Assembly (NCBI RefSeq): GCF_003236295.1
Contig: NZ_POTW01000021.1
Span: 1 to 64,000, forward strand
Source: Jiangella anatolica
GTDB taxonomy: Bacteria; Actinomycetota; Actinomycetes; Jiangellales; Jiangellaceae
Direction: 5' to 3'
DNA: 64,000 nt
Under the pieces are notes generated by a model. The model was not told the DNA's origin. It did not search any database and saw nothing but the letters and a program-made list of their open reading frames with translations. Within the stretch, counting starts at the first letter, position 1; every line of letters starts with the position of its first letter. The position numbers and the translations under genes were made by a program. This document shows, piece after piece, positions 29,680 to 37,621 of this stretch.

Positions 29680-30015
29680 ATGAGTAACCAATCGGCGGAT
29701 GCGGCGTTCGACGCCCTCGGCGAGCCCGTGCGGCGGCGCATCCTGGAGCTGCTGCGCGACGGCCCGACGCCCGTCGGCAAACTGGCCGAGCGCCTGCCGG
29801 TCGGCCGGCCCGCCGTGAGCAAGCACCTGCGAGTGCTCAGCGGCGCCGGGCTGATCGAGCACCGCAGCGCCGGCACCCGCAACCTCTACGCGCTGGCGCC
29901 GGACGGCCTCGCCGCGGTGCAGCAGTGGCTGGTGCGCACCTGGGACGTCGCCCTGGACGCCTACGCCGCCGAGGTCGCCCGCGCCACGTCCGAACCGGAG
30001 GAGAACGACCGATGA
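29680..30015 (+). CDS. ArsR-family winged-helix repressor
   Basis: A 111-residue regulator: ADAAFDALGEPVRRRILELL, then a recognition helix in VGRPAVSKHLRVLSGAGL and a wing HRSAGTRNLYAL. No metal-binding cysteines are present, so it belongs to the metal-independent ArsR branch that accompanies SRPBCC proteins. It overlaps the next gene (ATGA) and is preceded by its probable operator. ATG 29680 is preferred to a TTG two codons earlier. Confidence 0.9.
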   Translation: MSNQSADAAFDALGEPVRRRILELLRDGPTPVGKLAERLPVGRPAVSKHLRVLSGAGLIEHRSAGTRNLYALAPDGLAAVQQWLVRTWDVALDAYAAEVARATSEPEENDR

Positions 30016-30749
30016 GCCGCGTGCCCGAGATCCGCCGCGAGATCCTGGTCGACGCCGCCCCGGCGGTGGCGTTCGACGTGTTCACCGCCGGCGTCGGCCG
30101 CTGGTGGCCGCTGGCCAGGCACGGCGTCTACGGCGAGTCGGCGGCGTCGGTCGGGTTCGAGGACGGCGTCCTCGTGGAGCGCTCCACCGCCGGCGAGGAG
30201 TCGGTCTGGGGGACGGTCACGCGGTGGGAGCCGCCCGGGCTGGTCGCGTTCAGCTGGCATCCGGGCCGGCCCGCCGCCGGCGCCGGACTGGTCTCGGTCA
30301 GCTTCACCGGCACGGACGACGGCCGCACCCTGGTCACCTTGCGGCACAGCGGCTGGGAGTCGTACGCGGACCCGGCCGCGGCCCGCGCCGAGTACGACCA
30401 GGGCTGGCCCGGCGTCCTCGGCCGTTTCGGCGACGAGGTCGCCCGGGCCGGCGGCGAGACGTGGGCGCTGCTGCTGCACCGCGCGGCCGACGAGGCGGCC
30501 GGCTCGGTCTTCGCCGACCCGCGCTTCGCCGAGCACGTCGCGTTCCTCGACCGCCGCCGGGCCGCCGGGCAGCTCGTCGCGGCCGGTCCGCTGGGCGACG
30601 CCGCCGGCGAGGGCATGACGGTGCTGCGGCTGCCGGGCGCGGACCGGCTGGCCGACATCGTCCGGCTCGCCACCGAGGACGACGCCAGCGTCCGTGACGG
30701 GCTGTTCACCGTGACCGTCCGGCCGTGGCGGGTGACGCTGACCGGCTGA
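30012..30749 (+). CDS. SRPBCC (AHSA1-like) domain fused to a YCII-related domain
   Basis: A 245-residue two-domain protein. Residues 1-150 are an AHSA1/START-like hydrophobic-ligand fold (EIRREILVDAAPAVAFDVFT, then WWPL, then WEPPGLVAFSWHPG). Residues about 155-240 are a YCII-like ferredoxin-fold domain (WALLLHRAADEAAGSVFADPRFAEHVAFL). The combination suggests binding or conversion of a small aromatic or lipid-like molecule. It is co-transcribed with the ArsR gene, which presumably represses it. It converges on the TetR gene at 30758 with 8 bp between them. Confidence 0.83.
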   Translation: MSRVPEIRREILVDAAPAVAFDVFTAGVGRWWPLARHGVYGESAASVGFEDGVLVERSTAGEESVWGTVTRWEPPGLVAFSWHPGRPAAGAGLVSVSFTGTDDGRTLVTLRHSGWESYADPAAARAEYDQGWPGVLGRFGDEVARAGGETWALLLHRAADEAAGSVFADPRFAEHVAFLDRRRAAGQLVAAGPLGDAAGEGMTVLRLPGADRLADIVRLATEDDASVRDGLFTVTVRPWRVTLTG

Positions 30750-30757
30750 TCGGCCGG

Positions 30758-31327
30758 TCAGCCGAGCACCGTCGCGACGACCTGGCGGACGGCGTCGGCG
30801 TCGGCCGGCGCCCGGTCCGCGCCGGCGACCTGCAGGTGCACCGCGCCGATCAGCGTCGCCGCCAGCGCGTCGACGTCGGCGCCCGCGGGCAGCCGGCCGA
30901 GGTCGCGCTCGGCGACCAGGTAGCCGGCCAGCCCGGCGGCGGCCTCGCTCATCAGCGGCAGCCCGGTCGAGCCGGCCGCCCGCAGCCGCGCGCGCAGCCC
31001 GTCGCGCGCGATGACCAGGCCGACGACGGCCGTCCCGACCGGGTCGAACAGCTCGGTGAGTGCGGTCGTGAGGGTGCCGGCGACAGTGCCCTCGCCGGGC
31101 CGCAGGGCGGCGGCACGCGCCTGGACCCGGGCGATCCGGTCCAGCACCAGCTCGGCGAGGAACGCGTCGAAGTCGGCGAAGTGCCGGTGCAGCACGCCCT
31201 TCGCGACGCCGGCCTCGTCGGTGACGGCACGGCTGGTCAGCGCGCCCGGCCCGGCGCTGACCAGCAGCCGCTCGGCGGCCGCGAACAGCCGGTCGCGCGC
31301 GTCGCCGAGGGCGATCCCGGTCGGCAT
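30758..31327 (-). CDS. TetR-family regulator, divergent from a methyltransferase
   Basis: A 189-residue regulator with an N-terminal TetR helix-turn-helix (TSRAVTDEAGVAKGVLHRHFADFDAFLAEL, about residues 31-60) and an alpha-helical effector domain. The 50-bp divergent gap contains two palindromes with the TGGGCGC-TGCCCA core, one within the gap and one across the methyltransferase start codon, so it very likely represses both genes. The inducer is unknown. Confidence 0.87.
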   Translation of the reverse strand: MPTGIALGDARDRLFAAAERLLVSAGPGALTSRAVTDEAGVAKGVLHRHFADFDAFLAELVLDRIARVQARAAALRPGEGTVAGTLTTALTELFDPVGTAVVGLVIARDGLRARLRAAGSTGLPLMSEAAAGLAGYLVAERDLGRLPAGADVDALAATLIGAVHLQVAGADRAPADADAVRQVVATVLG

Positions 31328-31341
31328 GTGTTCTCTCCCCG

Positions 31342-31371
31342 TTGCTGAATGGGCGCTTGCCCACTTAGAGT
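31342..31371 (+). promoter_or_regulatory. probable leaderless promoter of the methyltransferase gene
   Basis: TTGCTG (31342-31347) and TAGAGT (31366-31371) are spaced by 18 bp. The -10 ends 6 bases before the A of ATG 31378, which predicts transcription starting at the start codon. There is no Shine-Dalgarno sequence before that ATG, consistent with a leaderless mRNA. Confidence 0.5.
31350..31363. promoter_or_regulatory. TetR operator, first copy (imperfect)
   Basis: TGGGCGCTTGCCCA is a palindrome except for its two central bases and repeats the core of the perfect site at 31366. It lies between the -35 and -10 of the methyltransferase promoter, 23 bp from the TetR start. Confidence 0.55.
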
Positions 31372-31389
31372 GGGCGCATGCCCACTCTA
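31366..31389. promoter_or_regulatory. TetR operator, perfect 24-bp palindrome over the start codon
   Basis: The half-site TAGAGTGGGCGC and its exact complement form a perfect palindrome from 31366 to 31389. It covers the -10 element, the predicted transcription start and codons 1-4 of the methyltransferase. A repressor bound here would completely mask initiation. Confidence 0.7.
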
Positions 31390-32169
31390 GCCTCCGGCGA
31401 GCCGCATCGGCAGCGCGACGTCGCCGAGTCGTTCGGCTCCGACACGCGCCGCTACGACCGGGCCCGACCCGGCTACCCCGCGGCGATGGTCGAGCGGATC
31501 CTCGCCGCCGCGCCCGGGCCGGACCTGCTCGACGTCGGCATCGGCACCGGCATCGCCGCCCGCCAGTTCCGCGCCGCAGGCTGCCACGTGCTCGGCGTCG
31601 ACCCGGACGAGCGGATGGTCGCGGCCGCCCGCCGCGACGGGTTCGCCGCCGAGGTCGCGCGCTTCGAGGACTGGGCGCCGGCCGGGCGGACCTTCGACGC
31701 GGTCGTGTCCGGCCAGACCTGGCACTGGGTCGATCCGGTCGCCGGTGCGGCCCAGGCGGCGCGCGTGCTGCGGCCCGGCGGGCTGCTGGCGCTGTTCTGG
31801 AACGTGTTCGACGCCGCGCCGGAGGTGGCCGCGGCGTTCGCTGCGGTGCATCGCGAGCTGACCGGGCCGCTCGCGCGGCTGTGGTCGGCGCCGGCCATCG
31901 ACGGCTACGCGCAGCTGGCGGCCGCCGCGGCCGACGGGGTGCGCACGGCCGGCGGCTTCGGCGAGCCGGCGCAGTGGCGATACGAGTGGGAGCGGCCGTA
32001 CACCCGGGACGAGTGGCTGGACCAGCTGCCGACGCAGGGCGGGTACGCACGCCTGCCGGACCAGGAGCAGGCCACGCTGCTGGCCGGGATCGGCGCCGCG
32101 ATCGACCGGCTGGGCGGCGCGTTCACCATGACGTACACGACGGTCGTCGTCGTCGCGCGGCGCGACTGA
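31378..32169 (+). CDS. class I SAM-dependent methyltransferase
   Basis: A 263-residue methyltransferase: the SAM site LLDVGIGTGIAARQF (about residues 50-64), acidic D76 region GVDPDERMV, and a post-motif AVVSGQTWHWVDP with LRPGGLLALFWN. The overall pattern is like UbiE/trans-aconitate-type small-molecule methyltransferases. The ATG at 31378 lies within the TetR palindrome and has no ribosome binding site, suggesting leaderless translation. The substrate is unknown; control by the divergent TetR suggests a resistance or detoxification role. Confidence 0.86.
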   Translation: MPTLASGEPHRQRDVAESFGSDTRRYDRARPGYPAAMVERILAAAPGPDLLDVGIGTGIAARQFRAAGCHVLGVDPDERMVAAARRDGFAAEVARFEDWAPAGRTFDAVVSGQTWHWVDPVAGAAQAARVLRPGGLLALFWNVFDAAPEVAAAFAAVHRELTGPLARLWSAPAIDGYAQLAAAAADGVRTAGGFGEPAQWRYEWERPYTRDEWLDQLPTQGGYARLPDQEQATLLAGIGAAIDRLGGAFTMTYTTVVVVARRD

Positions 32170-32326
32170 CGGCCGCCCGAGCCGCACCGGTGCCGGCCTT
32201 GGCATACCGCAGTGCTCCACACATGCGGCATTCCGGGCACGACTGGTCACCTACAGCGTGCCAAGTGCGGCGTCGGCGCGCCACGGCGGCCCGGGCCGGC
32301 TGCGGATCACGGCCCGGACCGCGGCC

Positions 32327-32360
32327 CCGGACCACCGTCCCGGGGAGGACGGTGGTCCGG
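32327..32360. terminator. bidirectional terminator between methyltransferase and LTD-protein genes
   Basis: Perfect 14-bp arms (CCGGACCACCGTCC at 32327-32340 and complement at 32347-32360) enclose a 6-base loop. The hairpin begins about 157 bp after the methyltransferase stop and ends 11 bp from the stop of the convergent wall-protein gene, so it mainly serves the latter. Confidence 0.65.
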
Positions 32361-32371
32361 AGGTCCGCCGT

Positions 32372-35152
32372 TCAGCTCAGGCCGAGCCCGCGCCGCCGCC
32401 GACCGGCCACCGCGACGGTCAGCCCGGCCAGCGTGAGCAGCGCCCCGACGACCAGCAGGCCGCTGCCGGCGCCGGTGTCGGGCAGTTCCTCGCCGCCGTC
32501 GCCGGTCCCGTCGTCGCCGCCGGACTCAGTGCCGCCGGCCCCGCCGTCGTCGGCGCCACCGTCGTCCGTCCCGTCGTCCGTGCCCGCGTCGGAACCGTCA
32601 TCGGTCCCGTCCTCGCCGCCGGGCTGCTCCGGGTCGTCCGGGCAGGGCAGCGTGCCGGCCCACAGCGAGTGGCCGTCGGTGTCGTCGTCGTCGGCCCAGT
32701 AGACCGGCCGGACGCCGACGGCGCACTGCTCCACCGGCGTGATCGCGAAGCCCTCGCTGTTGAGGTTCGCCATGCCCTCCGGCCGTGCGACCTGCCCCAT
32801 CACCGCGAACGCGCCGTCGTCGCCGACCTCGAGCAGCGAGGAGGTGCCGTCGCAGCCGTTGTCGCAGACCACCCAGAGCGTGCCGGTGGCGAGGTCGAAG
32901 TCCAGCGCCATGACGCCGGCCAGCTCCGGGTCGAGCGTCGCGAGCCGGTGCGCGTCACCGTCGTCGGACAGCAGATAGGCGTGGACGAGGCCGGTGCCCT
33001 CGACGCCGACGAAGTACACGCCGCCGCCGTGCGCCGGGTAGCCGTCCGGGTCGTACGCGGCGCCGGTGGACGCGTCGGAGAAGCCCAGGTCGACGAGCGC
33101 CTCGTCGGGCACCCACTCGACCGCCTCGATGCCGGCGTTCGCGCCGGTCGGCGGCAGGTCCGCGGTGAGGTCCCACTCCGTCGTCGCGGTCAGGCTCGCG
33201 TCGGCGCCGGTGACGTCGTAGCGCAGCAGGCTCAGCAGGCTGACGTCGTCGGCGTCGTTGTCGCGCTCGGTGCCGACGACGATCGAGCCGTCGCCGGTCA
33301 CGGTCACGCCCTCGCTGTCAGGGGTGCCGACGCCGCCGGGGTAGCGCAGTTGCTTGCCCTCGGCCCAGCCGTCCTCGGCGGTGTTCGTCCAGACGGCGCC
33401 GTCCCACTCCAGCCGGTGCAACAGGCCGCGGCCGTTGTCGACCGCCCAGAGCACGCCGTCGGCGTAGTCCAGGCCGCTGAGGTCGCCGTCGAAGTCGTCG
33501 GCCCGGTCGACGGTGCTGACGTCCGGGCCGCCGGGCCACGGCGCCGGCGCGTCCGGGTCGCCGGCGCAGGAGTTCGCCGCGCCCTTCGTCGGCGCGACGG
33601 TGACGGCGAACGCGCCGGCGCCGTCCGGGCAGCGCCCGTAGGTGGTCCGCGCATGCTCGGTCCAGGTGTAGGAGTCCAGCTGCGCTCCGTCGGCGCCGGA
33701 GAGCCGGACGGCATCGCCGCCGCCGAGCCCGAAGCCGAGCTCGGTCTCCTCGACGACGAGGTGCCCGCCGGCCGGGACGACGGTCCCCGCGGGCGCGGTC
33801 CACACGTGCGTGTCGTCATCGTCGCGGACCTGGAAGCCGGCGATGTCGACGTCGGCGGCGCTGGGGTTGGCCAGCTCGACCCAGTCGCCCGGGTCGCCGC
33901 CACTGGACTCGATCTCGTTGATCCGCACCGCCGGGCCGCAGTCGTTCGCCGCGCCCTTCGTCGACGAGGTGGTCGTCGCGAACTCGCCGGCGCCGTCGGG
34001 GCAGCGCCCGTATGTCGTCGGGGCGTGCTCGGACCAGGTGTAGGAGTCGGCCAGGGTGCCGTTCGGCGTGTAGAGCCGGGCCGCGTCGGCGCCGCCGAGG
34101 CCGAAGCCCAGCGCCGTCTCCTCGTGCACGTAGAAGCCGCCGGGCTGGATCACGATGCCGGCCGGGATGGTGGAGAACCGGGTGTCGTCGTTGTCGCGGA
34201 CCAGCCAGCCGGACACGTCGACGGCCTCGGCCCCGGTGTTGACCAGCTCGACCCAGTCGCCCGGGTCGCCCTCGCTGGACTCGACCTCGTTGACCTTGAC
34301 GGCGTCCTGGCCGGCCGTCGGCACGCAGTCGTTGGCCGCGCCCGGCGTGGCCGACGCGGTCACCGCGAACGCGCCGGTGCCGTCCGGGCAGCGTCCGGTG
34401 CTCGGCGACGGCAGGTCGTCCCAGCCGTGGGCGTCGGCGACCGCGCCGGCGCCGTCGACCAGCTCGACGCCGTCGGCCTCGTCGGGCGCGAAGCCCAGGT
34501 CGTCGGCGTCGATCAGCAGCAGCTCGCCCGGCGCCAGCGGGCCGGCCGGGAGCGCGTAGCCGTCGTCGGCGCCGGCGGCACGCACGACGTGCTCGCCCAG
34601 CTCGACCGGCGCGGCGCTCGGGTTGGCCAGCTCGACGAACCCGGCGGCGACCTCGTTGATCCGGGCCGGCGACGTGCAGTCGTTGGCCTCGCCGCGGGTC
34701 GGCGCGCCGGTCTGGCGGACCGTGTCGGCGCCGTCCGGGCATCGGCCGTACGTCGTCGCCGCGTGCTCGGTCCACGCGAGGCTGTCGACCAGCGCGCCGC
34801 CGGCGTCGGAGAGCCGGACCGCGTCGGCCGCGCCGAGCCCGAACTCGAAGCCGGGTGTCTCGCCCTCCGCCGCGTCGACCACCAGGTACCAGCCGGGCGC
34901 GAGCACCGTGCCGGCCGGGAACACGTATGACTCCGGGCCGCGGTCCTGGTCGTCCTGGAGCGTCCAGCCGGACAGGTCGACCGGCGCGTCGCCGGCGTTG
35001 TAGAGCTCCACCCAGTCCGGGTTGACCCGCTGCGACACCTCGTTGACGACGACGCCGGCGGCCTCGGTGCTCGCGGTGGCCGTCGCCGGCGGGACCAGCC
35101 CCGCGGCCGCCAGCACGGCCGCGACGACCCAATGCGCTCTGCGCACGCTCAT
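32372..35152 (-). CDS. cell-wall-anchored protein with four lamin-tail (LTD) domains and an esterase-like domain
   Basis: A 926-residue surface protein. Residues 1-27 form a signal peptide. Four LTD repeats of about 100-125 residues follow (roughly 32-480), each starting NEV/NEI…WVEL and ending with TTYGRCPDGxG (STGRCPDG in the second) … GxANxC, so each carries a conserved Cys pair. Residues about 490-820 resemble a phytase/esterase-like beta-propeller (DLSGLDYADGVLWAVDNG, DSEGVTVTGDGSIVVG). A Gly/Asp/Thr-rich spacer leads to a sorting signal: LPDTG, hydrophobic helix, RRRR tail. It is presumably attached to peptidoglycan by a sortase that is not in this window. ATG 35152 is preceded by GAGGGGGAA. 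Confidence 0.88.
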   Translation of the reverse strand: MSVRRAHWVVAAVLAAAGLVPPATATASTEAAGVVVNEVSQRVNPDWVELYNAGDAPVDLSGWTLQDDQDRGPESYVFPAGTVLAPGWYLVVDAAEGETPGFEFGLGAADAVRLSDAGGALVDSLAWTEHAATTYGRCPDGADTVRQTGAPTRGEANDCTSPARINEVAAGFVELANPSAAPVELGEHVVRAAGADDGYALPAGPLAPGELLLIDADDLGFAPDEADGVELVDGAGAVADAHGWDDLPSPSTGRCPDGTGAFAVTASATPGAANDCVPTAGQDAVKVNEVESSEGDPGDWVELVNTGAEAVDVSGWLVRDNDDTRFSTIPAGIVIQPGGFYVHEETALGFGLGGADAARLYTPNGTLADSYTWSEHAPTTYGRCPDGAGEFATTTSSTKGAANDCGPAVRINEIESSGGDPGDWVELANPSAADVDIAGFQVRDDDDTHVWTAPAGTVVPAGGHLVVEETELGFGLGGGDAVRLSGADGAQLDSYTWTEHARTTYGRCPDGAGAFAVTVAPTKGAANSCAGDPDAPAPWPGGPDVSTVDRADDFDGDLSGLDYADGVLWAVDNGRGLLHRLEWDGAVWTNTAEDGWAEGKQLRYPGGVGTPDSEGVTVTGDGSIVVGTERDNDADDVSLLSLLRYDVTGADASLTATTEWDLTADLPPTGANAGIEAVEWVPDEALVDLGFSDASTGAAYDPDGYPAHGGGVYFVGVEGTGLVHAYLLSDDGDAHRLATLDPELAGVMALDFDLATGTLWVVCDNGCDGTSSLLEVGDDGAFAVMGQVARPEGMANLNSEGFAITPVEQCAVGVRPVYWADDDDTDGHSLWAGTLPCPDDPEQPGGEDGTDDGSDAGTDDGTDDGGADDGGAGGTESGGDDGTGDGGEELPDTGAGSGLLVVGALLTLAGLTVAVAGRRRRGLGLS

Positions 35153-35310
35153 GCGCTGTTCCCCCTCGTCGATGACGGCGGCCCCCAGCCGCCCCGGACA
35201 GCAAAGAGGGACGAAACAACCGGATCCGGAAGAACGGATGAACGCCGGGCGAACTCGGGTTCGCACCGCGCTCTCGCGGGTAGCCGGCCGCCGCGGCGTA
35301 TCCTGCGGCC

Positions 35311-36009
35311 GTGAGGCTGCGGATCGAGGCGCGGGAGTCCGGCTCGCCGTGGGTCGACACCGTCTGGACCTGCACGAGCGGACCCGTCACCGAGATGACG
35401 TCGGTCGCCTGCGTGCGCTGGGGGCTGGTGTTCTGGGTCCAGGACGGCCGGGCGTACACGAGCGTCACCGGCCCGGAGACCAGGACCGGCACCGCGCCGG
35501 TACCCGAGGACGCGACGTTCGTCGGCATCGACTTCGCCATCGGCACGTCGCTTCGGGCCATGCCCGCGGCCATGCTGGTCGACGGCGGCGTGGAGCTACC
35601 CGACAGCACCCGCCGGACGTTCCGGCTGGACGGCTCCCGCTGGGAGACGCCGGGCCCGGACGACGCCGAGGCGCTGGTCGAACGGCTGGTCAGGGCCGGG
35701 ATCGTGGTCCGCGACCCGCTCGTCGCGCAGGTGCTGCGAGGCACACCGGCCGACGTCTCCGGGCGCACCGTGGAGCGCCGGTTCCGCGCGGCGACCGGGC
35801 TGACCCGCGGCGCCGTCCGGCAGATCGAGCGGGCCCGGACGGCGGCCGGCCTGCTGGCCGCCGGCGCCGCCGCGGACACCGTCGTGGCCAAGCTCGGCTA
35901 CTTCGACGAGCCGCACCTGGCCCGCGCCCTGCGCACGTACGTCGGGCGCACCGCCGGGCAGCTGCGCGACGGCGCCGGCGGCGCGATCGCCCTCGACGTC
36001 AGCGCTTGA
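35311..36009 (+). CDS. AraC-family transcriptional regulator
   Basis: A 232-residue protein with a C-terminal AraC-type helix-turn-helix region (about residues 150-222: VERRFRAATGLTRGAVRQIERARTA and VAKLGYFDEPHLARALRTYVGRTAGQLR). The N-terminal 130 residues are beta-rich and probably sense a ligand. The arrangement recurs next to dihydrofolate-reductase-like genes in actinobacteria; here it converges on one and overlaps it by 11 bp. GTG 35311 is the start. Confidence 0.82.
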   Translation: MRLRIEARESGSPWVDTVWTCTSGPVTEMTSVACVRWGLVFWVQDGRAYTSVTGPETRTGTAPVPEDATFVGIDFAIGTSLRAMPAAMLVDGGVELPDSTRRTFRLDGSRWETPGPDDAEALVERLVRAGIVVRDPLVAQVLRGTPADVSGRTVERRFRAATGLTRGAVRQIERARTAAGLLAAGAAADTVVAKLGYFDEPHLARALRTYVGRTAGQLRDGAGGAIALDVSA

Positions 36010-36577
36010 CGTCGTAGATCAGCTTGAGGATTCCGTTGGAGTAGCTCTCCGACTCGCGCAGGCTCAGCACCCGCTTCGGGTTGTCCGAATGACTGAACGC
36101 GCTCGCCCCGGCGCCGAGCAGCACCGGGAAGACCAGCAGGTTGTACTGGTCGATCAGGTCCGCGTCGGCCAGCCGCCGGGCCAGGTCTGCGCTGCCGTGG
36201 ATGAAGATCGCGCCGCCCTCGGTTTGCTTCAGCGCGGCGACGTCCTCGGTGGAGCGCAGGATCGTCGTCGGCCCCCAGCCGCCGACCAGCGCGTCCTCGG
36301 CCAGCGTCGTCGACACGACGTACTTCGGCAGCTCCTTGTAGTCGGCGTGGTCCTCCGAGTCCGGCCAGACCGCGGCGAACGACTCGTAGCTGCGGCGGCC
36401 GAACATCAGCGCCGTCGTGTCGGCCAGCTCCTCGGCCTTGAGCGTCCAGGCCTCGGGCACGAACTCCAGGTCCTTGAAGACCCACCCGCCGCTGCGGTGC
36501 TCCTCCCCCGGCCCGCCGCCGGGCGAGTCCACGACGCCGTCGAGCGACATGAAGCCGGTGTAGACCAGATCGCGCAT
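35999..36577 (-). CDS. dihydrofolate reductase-like (RibD C-terminal domain) protein
   Basis: A 192-residue protein with a DHFR/RibD-C fold: LVYTGFMSLDGVVDSPGG at the start, ALMFGRRSYESFAAVWP, KYVVSTTL, and GGAIFIHGSADLARRLADADLIDQYNLLVFPVLLGAG. It probably is an NADPH-dependent reductase; members of this group are not true folate enzymes. ATG 36577 follows GAGGGGAA. Upstream in-frame sequence is open but lacks a ribosome binding site. It converges with the AraC gene. Confidence 0.87.
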   Translation of the reverse strand: MRDLVYTGFMSLDGVVDSPGGGPGEEHRSGGWVFKDLEFVPEAWTLKAEELADTTALMFGRRSYESFAAVWPDSEDHADYKELPKYVVSTTLAEDALVGGWGPTTILRSTEDVAALKQTEGGAIFIHGSADLARRLADADLIDQYNLLVFPVLLGAGASAFSHSDNPKRVLSLRESESYSNGILKLIYDVKR

Positions 36578-36670
36578 GGTGCTGTTCCCCTCGGATCGGA
36601 CTGTCTGCTTGGCGGCCACGCTAGCCCTTGCCGCCGTCGCCGTCTTGGACGGAAACGACACCGCCGTCCG

Positions 36671-37621
36671 TCACGTCTGGGTGACGAGCAGCGAGCCGAG
36701 ATAGCCGCCGTACGCCGCGACGAACAACCCGCCCTCGAGCCGGCTGATCCGGCGGCCGGTCAGGAACACCGGCACGCAGGCCAGCGCCACCGCGACCATC
36801 AGCAGCAGGTCGCCGCCGAGGACCTCGTCGGGCACCTCGACGTCCCCCGGCGCCACCAGGATCGTCACCCCGAGGATGGCGGCGATGTTGTAGACGCTGG
36901 AGCCCAGCAGGTTGCCCAGCGCGATGTCGCGGTTGCCGCGGACCGTCGAGACGACGGTGGTGACCAGCTCGGGCGCCGACGTGCCGATGGCGATGATCGT
37001 CAGCCCGATGACGGCGTCGCTCACGCCGAGCGAGCGGGCGACGTCGACCGAGCCGTCCACCAGCATCGTGGCGCCGACGACGATGATCGCGATGCCCACG
37101 ACCAGACTCGCGACATCGCGCCAGGACCGACCCGGCCGGTAGGCGGCGTCGTACCCGGCCCGGACGGCGACCGGCTCGCGGCGGCTGACCCGCAGCACCG
37201 CCACCGTGTAGCCGACGGCGAAGACCACGAACAGCAGGCCGTCCAGTGTGCCGAAGGCGCCGTCGAGCGCGAGGACCAGCAGCAGCACCGCGGCCGCCGC
37301 CATCAGCGGCAGGTCCAGCCGCACCGTGCGCGAGTCGAGCGCGATCGGGCTGAGCAGCGCGCTCAGGCCGAGGATCAGCAGCAGGTTGACCAGGTTCGTG
37401 CCGACGATGTTGCCGACCGCCAGCCCGGCGCTGCCCTGGCGGGCGGCGTCGATGCCGACGGCCAGCTCCGGCAGGCTGGTGCCGATCGCCACCACCGTCA
37501 CCCCGACGACGATCGGCGCGATCCCCAGCCGCAGCGCCAGCCCGGTCCCGCCGCGCACCAGCAGCTCGGCCCCGCCCAGCAGACCGGCGAGACCGACGGC
37601 GATCAGCAGGGCGCTGGACAC
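36671..37621 (-). CDS. calcium/sodium antiporter (CaCA family)
   Basis: A 316-residue membrane protein with ten helices in two inverted halves. Each half carries the ion-binding alpha-repeat: VVGVTVVAIGTSLPEL (about residues 38-53) and IGLTIIAIGTSAPELVTT (about 205-222), with the Glu residues that bind Ca2+. It exchanges Ca2+ for Na+ or H+ across the membrane, like YrbG. It starts with GTG directly after the stop of the baeRF3 gene, so the two genes form one transcription unit. Confidence 0.92.
   Translation of the reverse strand: MSSALLIAVGLAGLLGGAELLVRGGTGLALRLGIAPIVVGVTVVAIGTSLPELAVGIDAARQGSAGLAVGNIVGTNLVNLLLILGLSALLSPIALDSRTVRLDLPLMAAAAVLLLVLALDGAFGTLDGLLFVVFAVGYTVAVLRVSRREPVAVRAGYDAAYRPGRSWRDVASLVVGIAIIVVGATMLVDGSVDVARSLGVSDAVIGLTIIAIGTSAPELVTTVVSTVRGNRDIALGNLLGSSVYNIAAILGVTILVAPGDVEVPDEVLGGDLLLMVAVALACVPVFLTGRRISRLEGGLFVAAYGGYLGSLLVTQT

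Noticed and set aside
33300-35050. Regularly spaced repeats in the wall-protein gene, considered as a CRISPR or DNA repeat array
   Set aside because: The period is about 300-380 bp, the copies are diverged and in frame, and they correspond to LTD protein domains.
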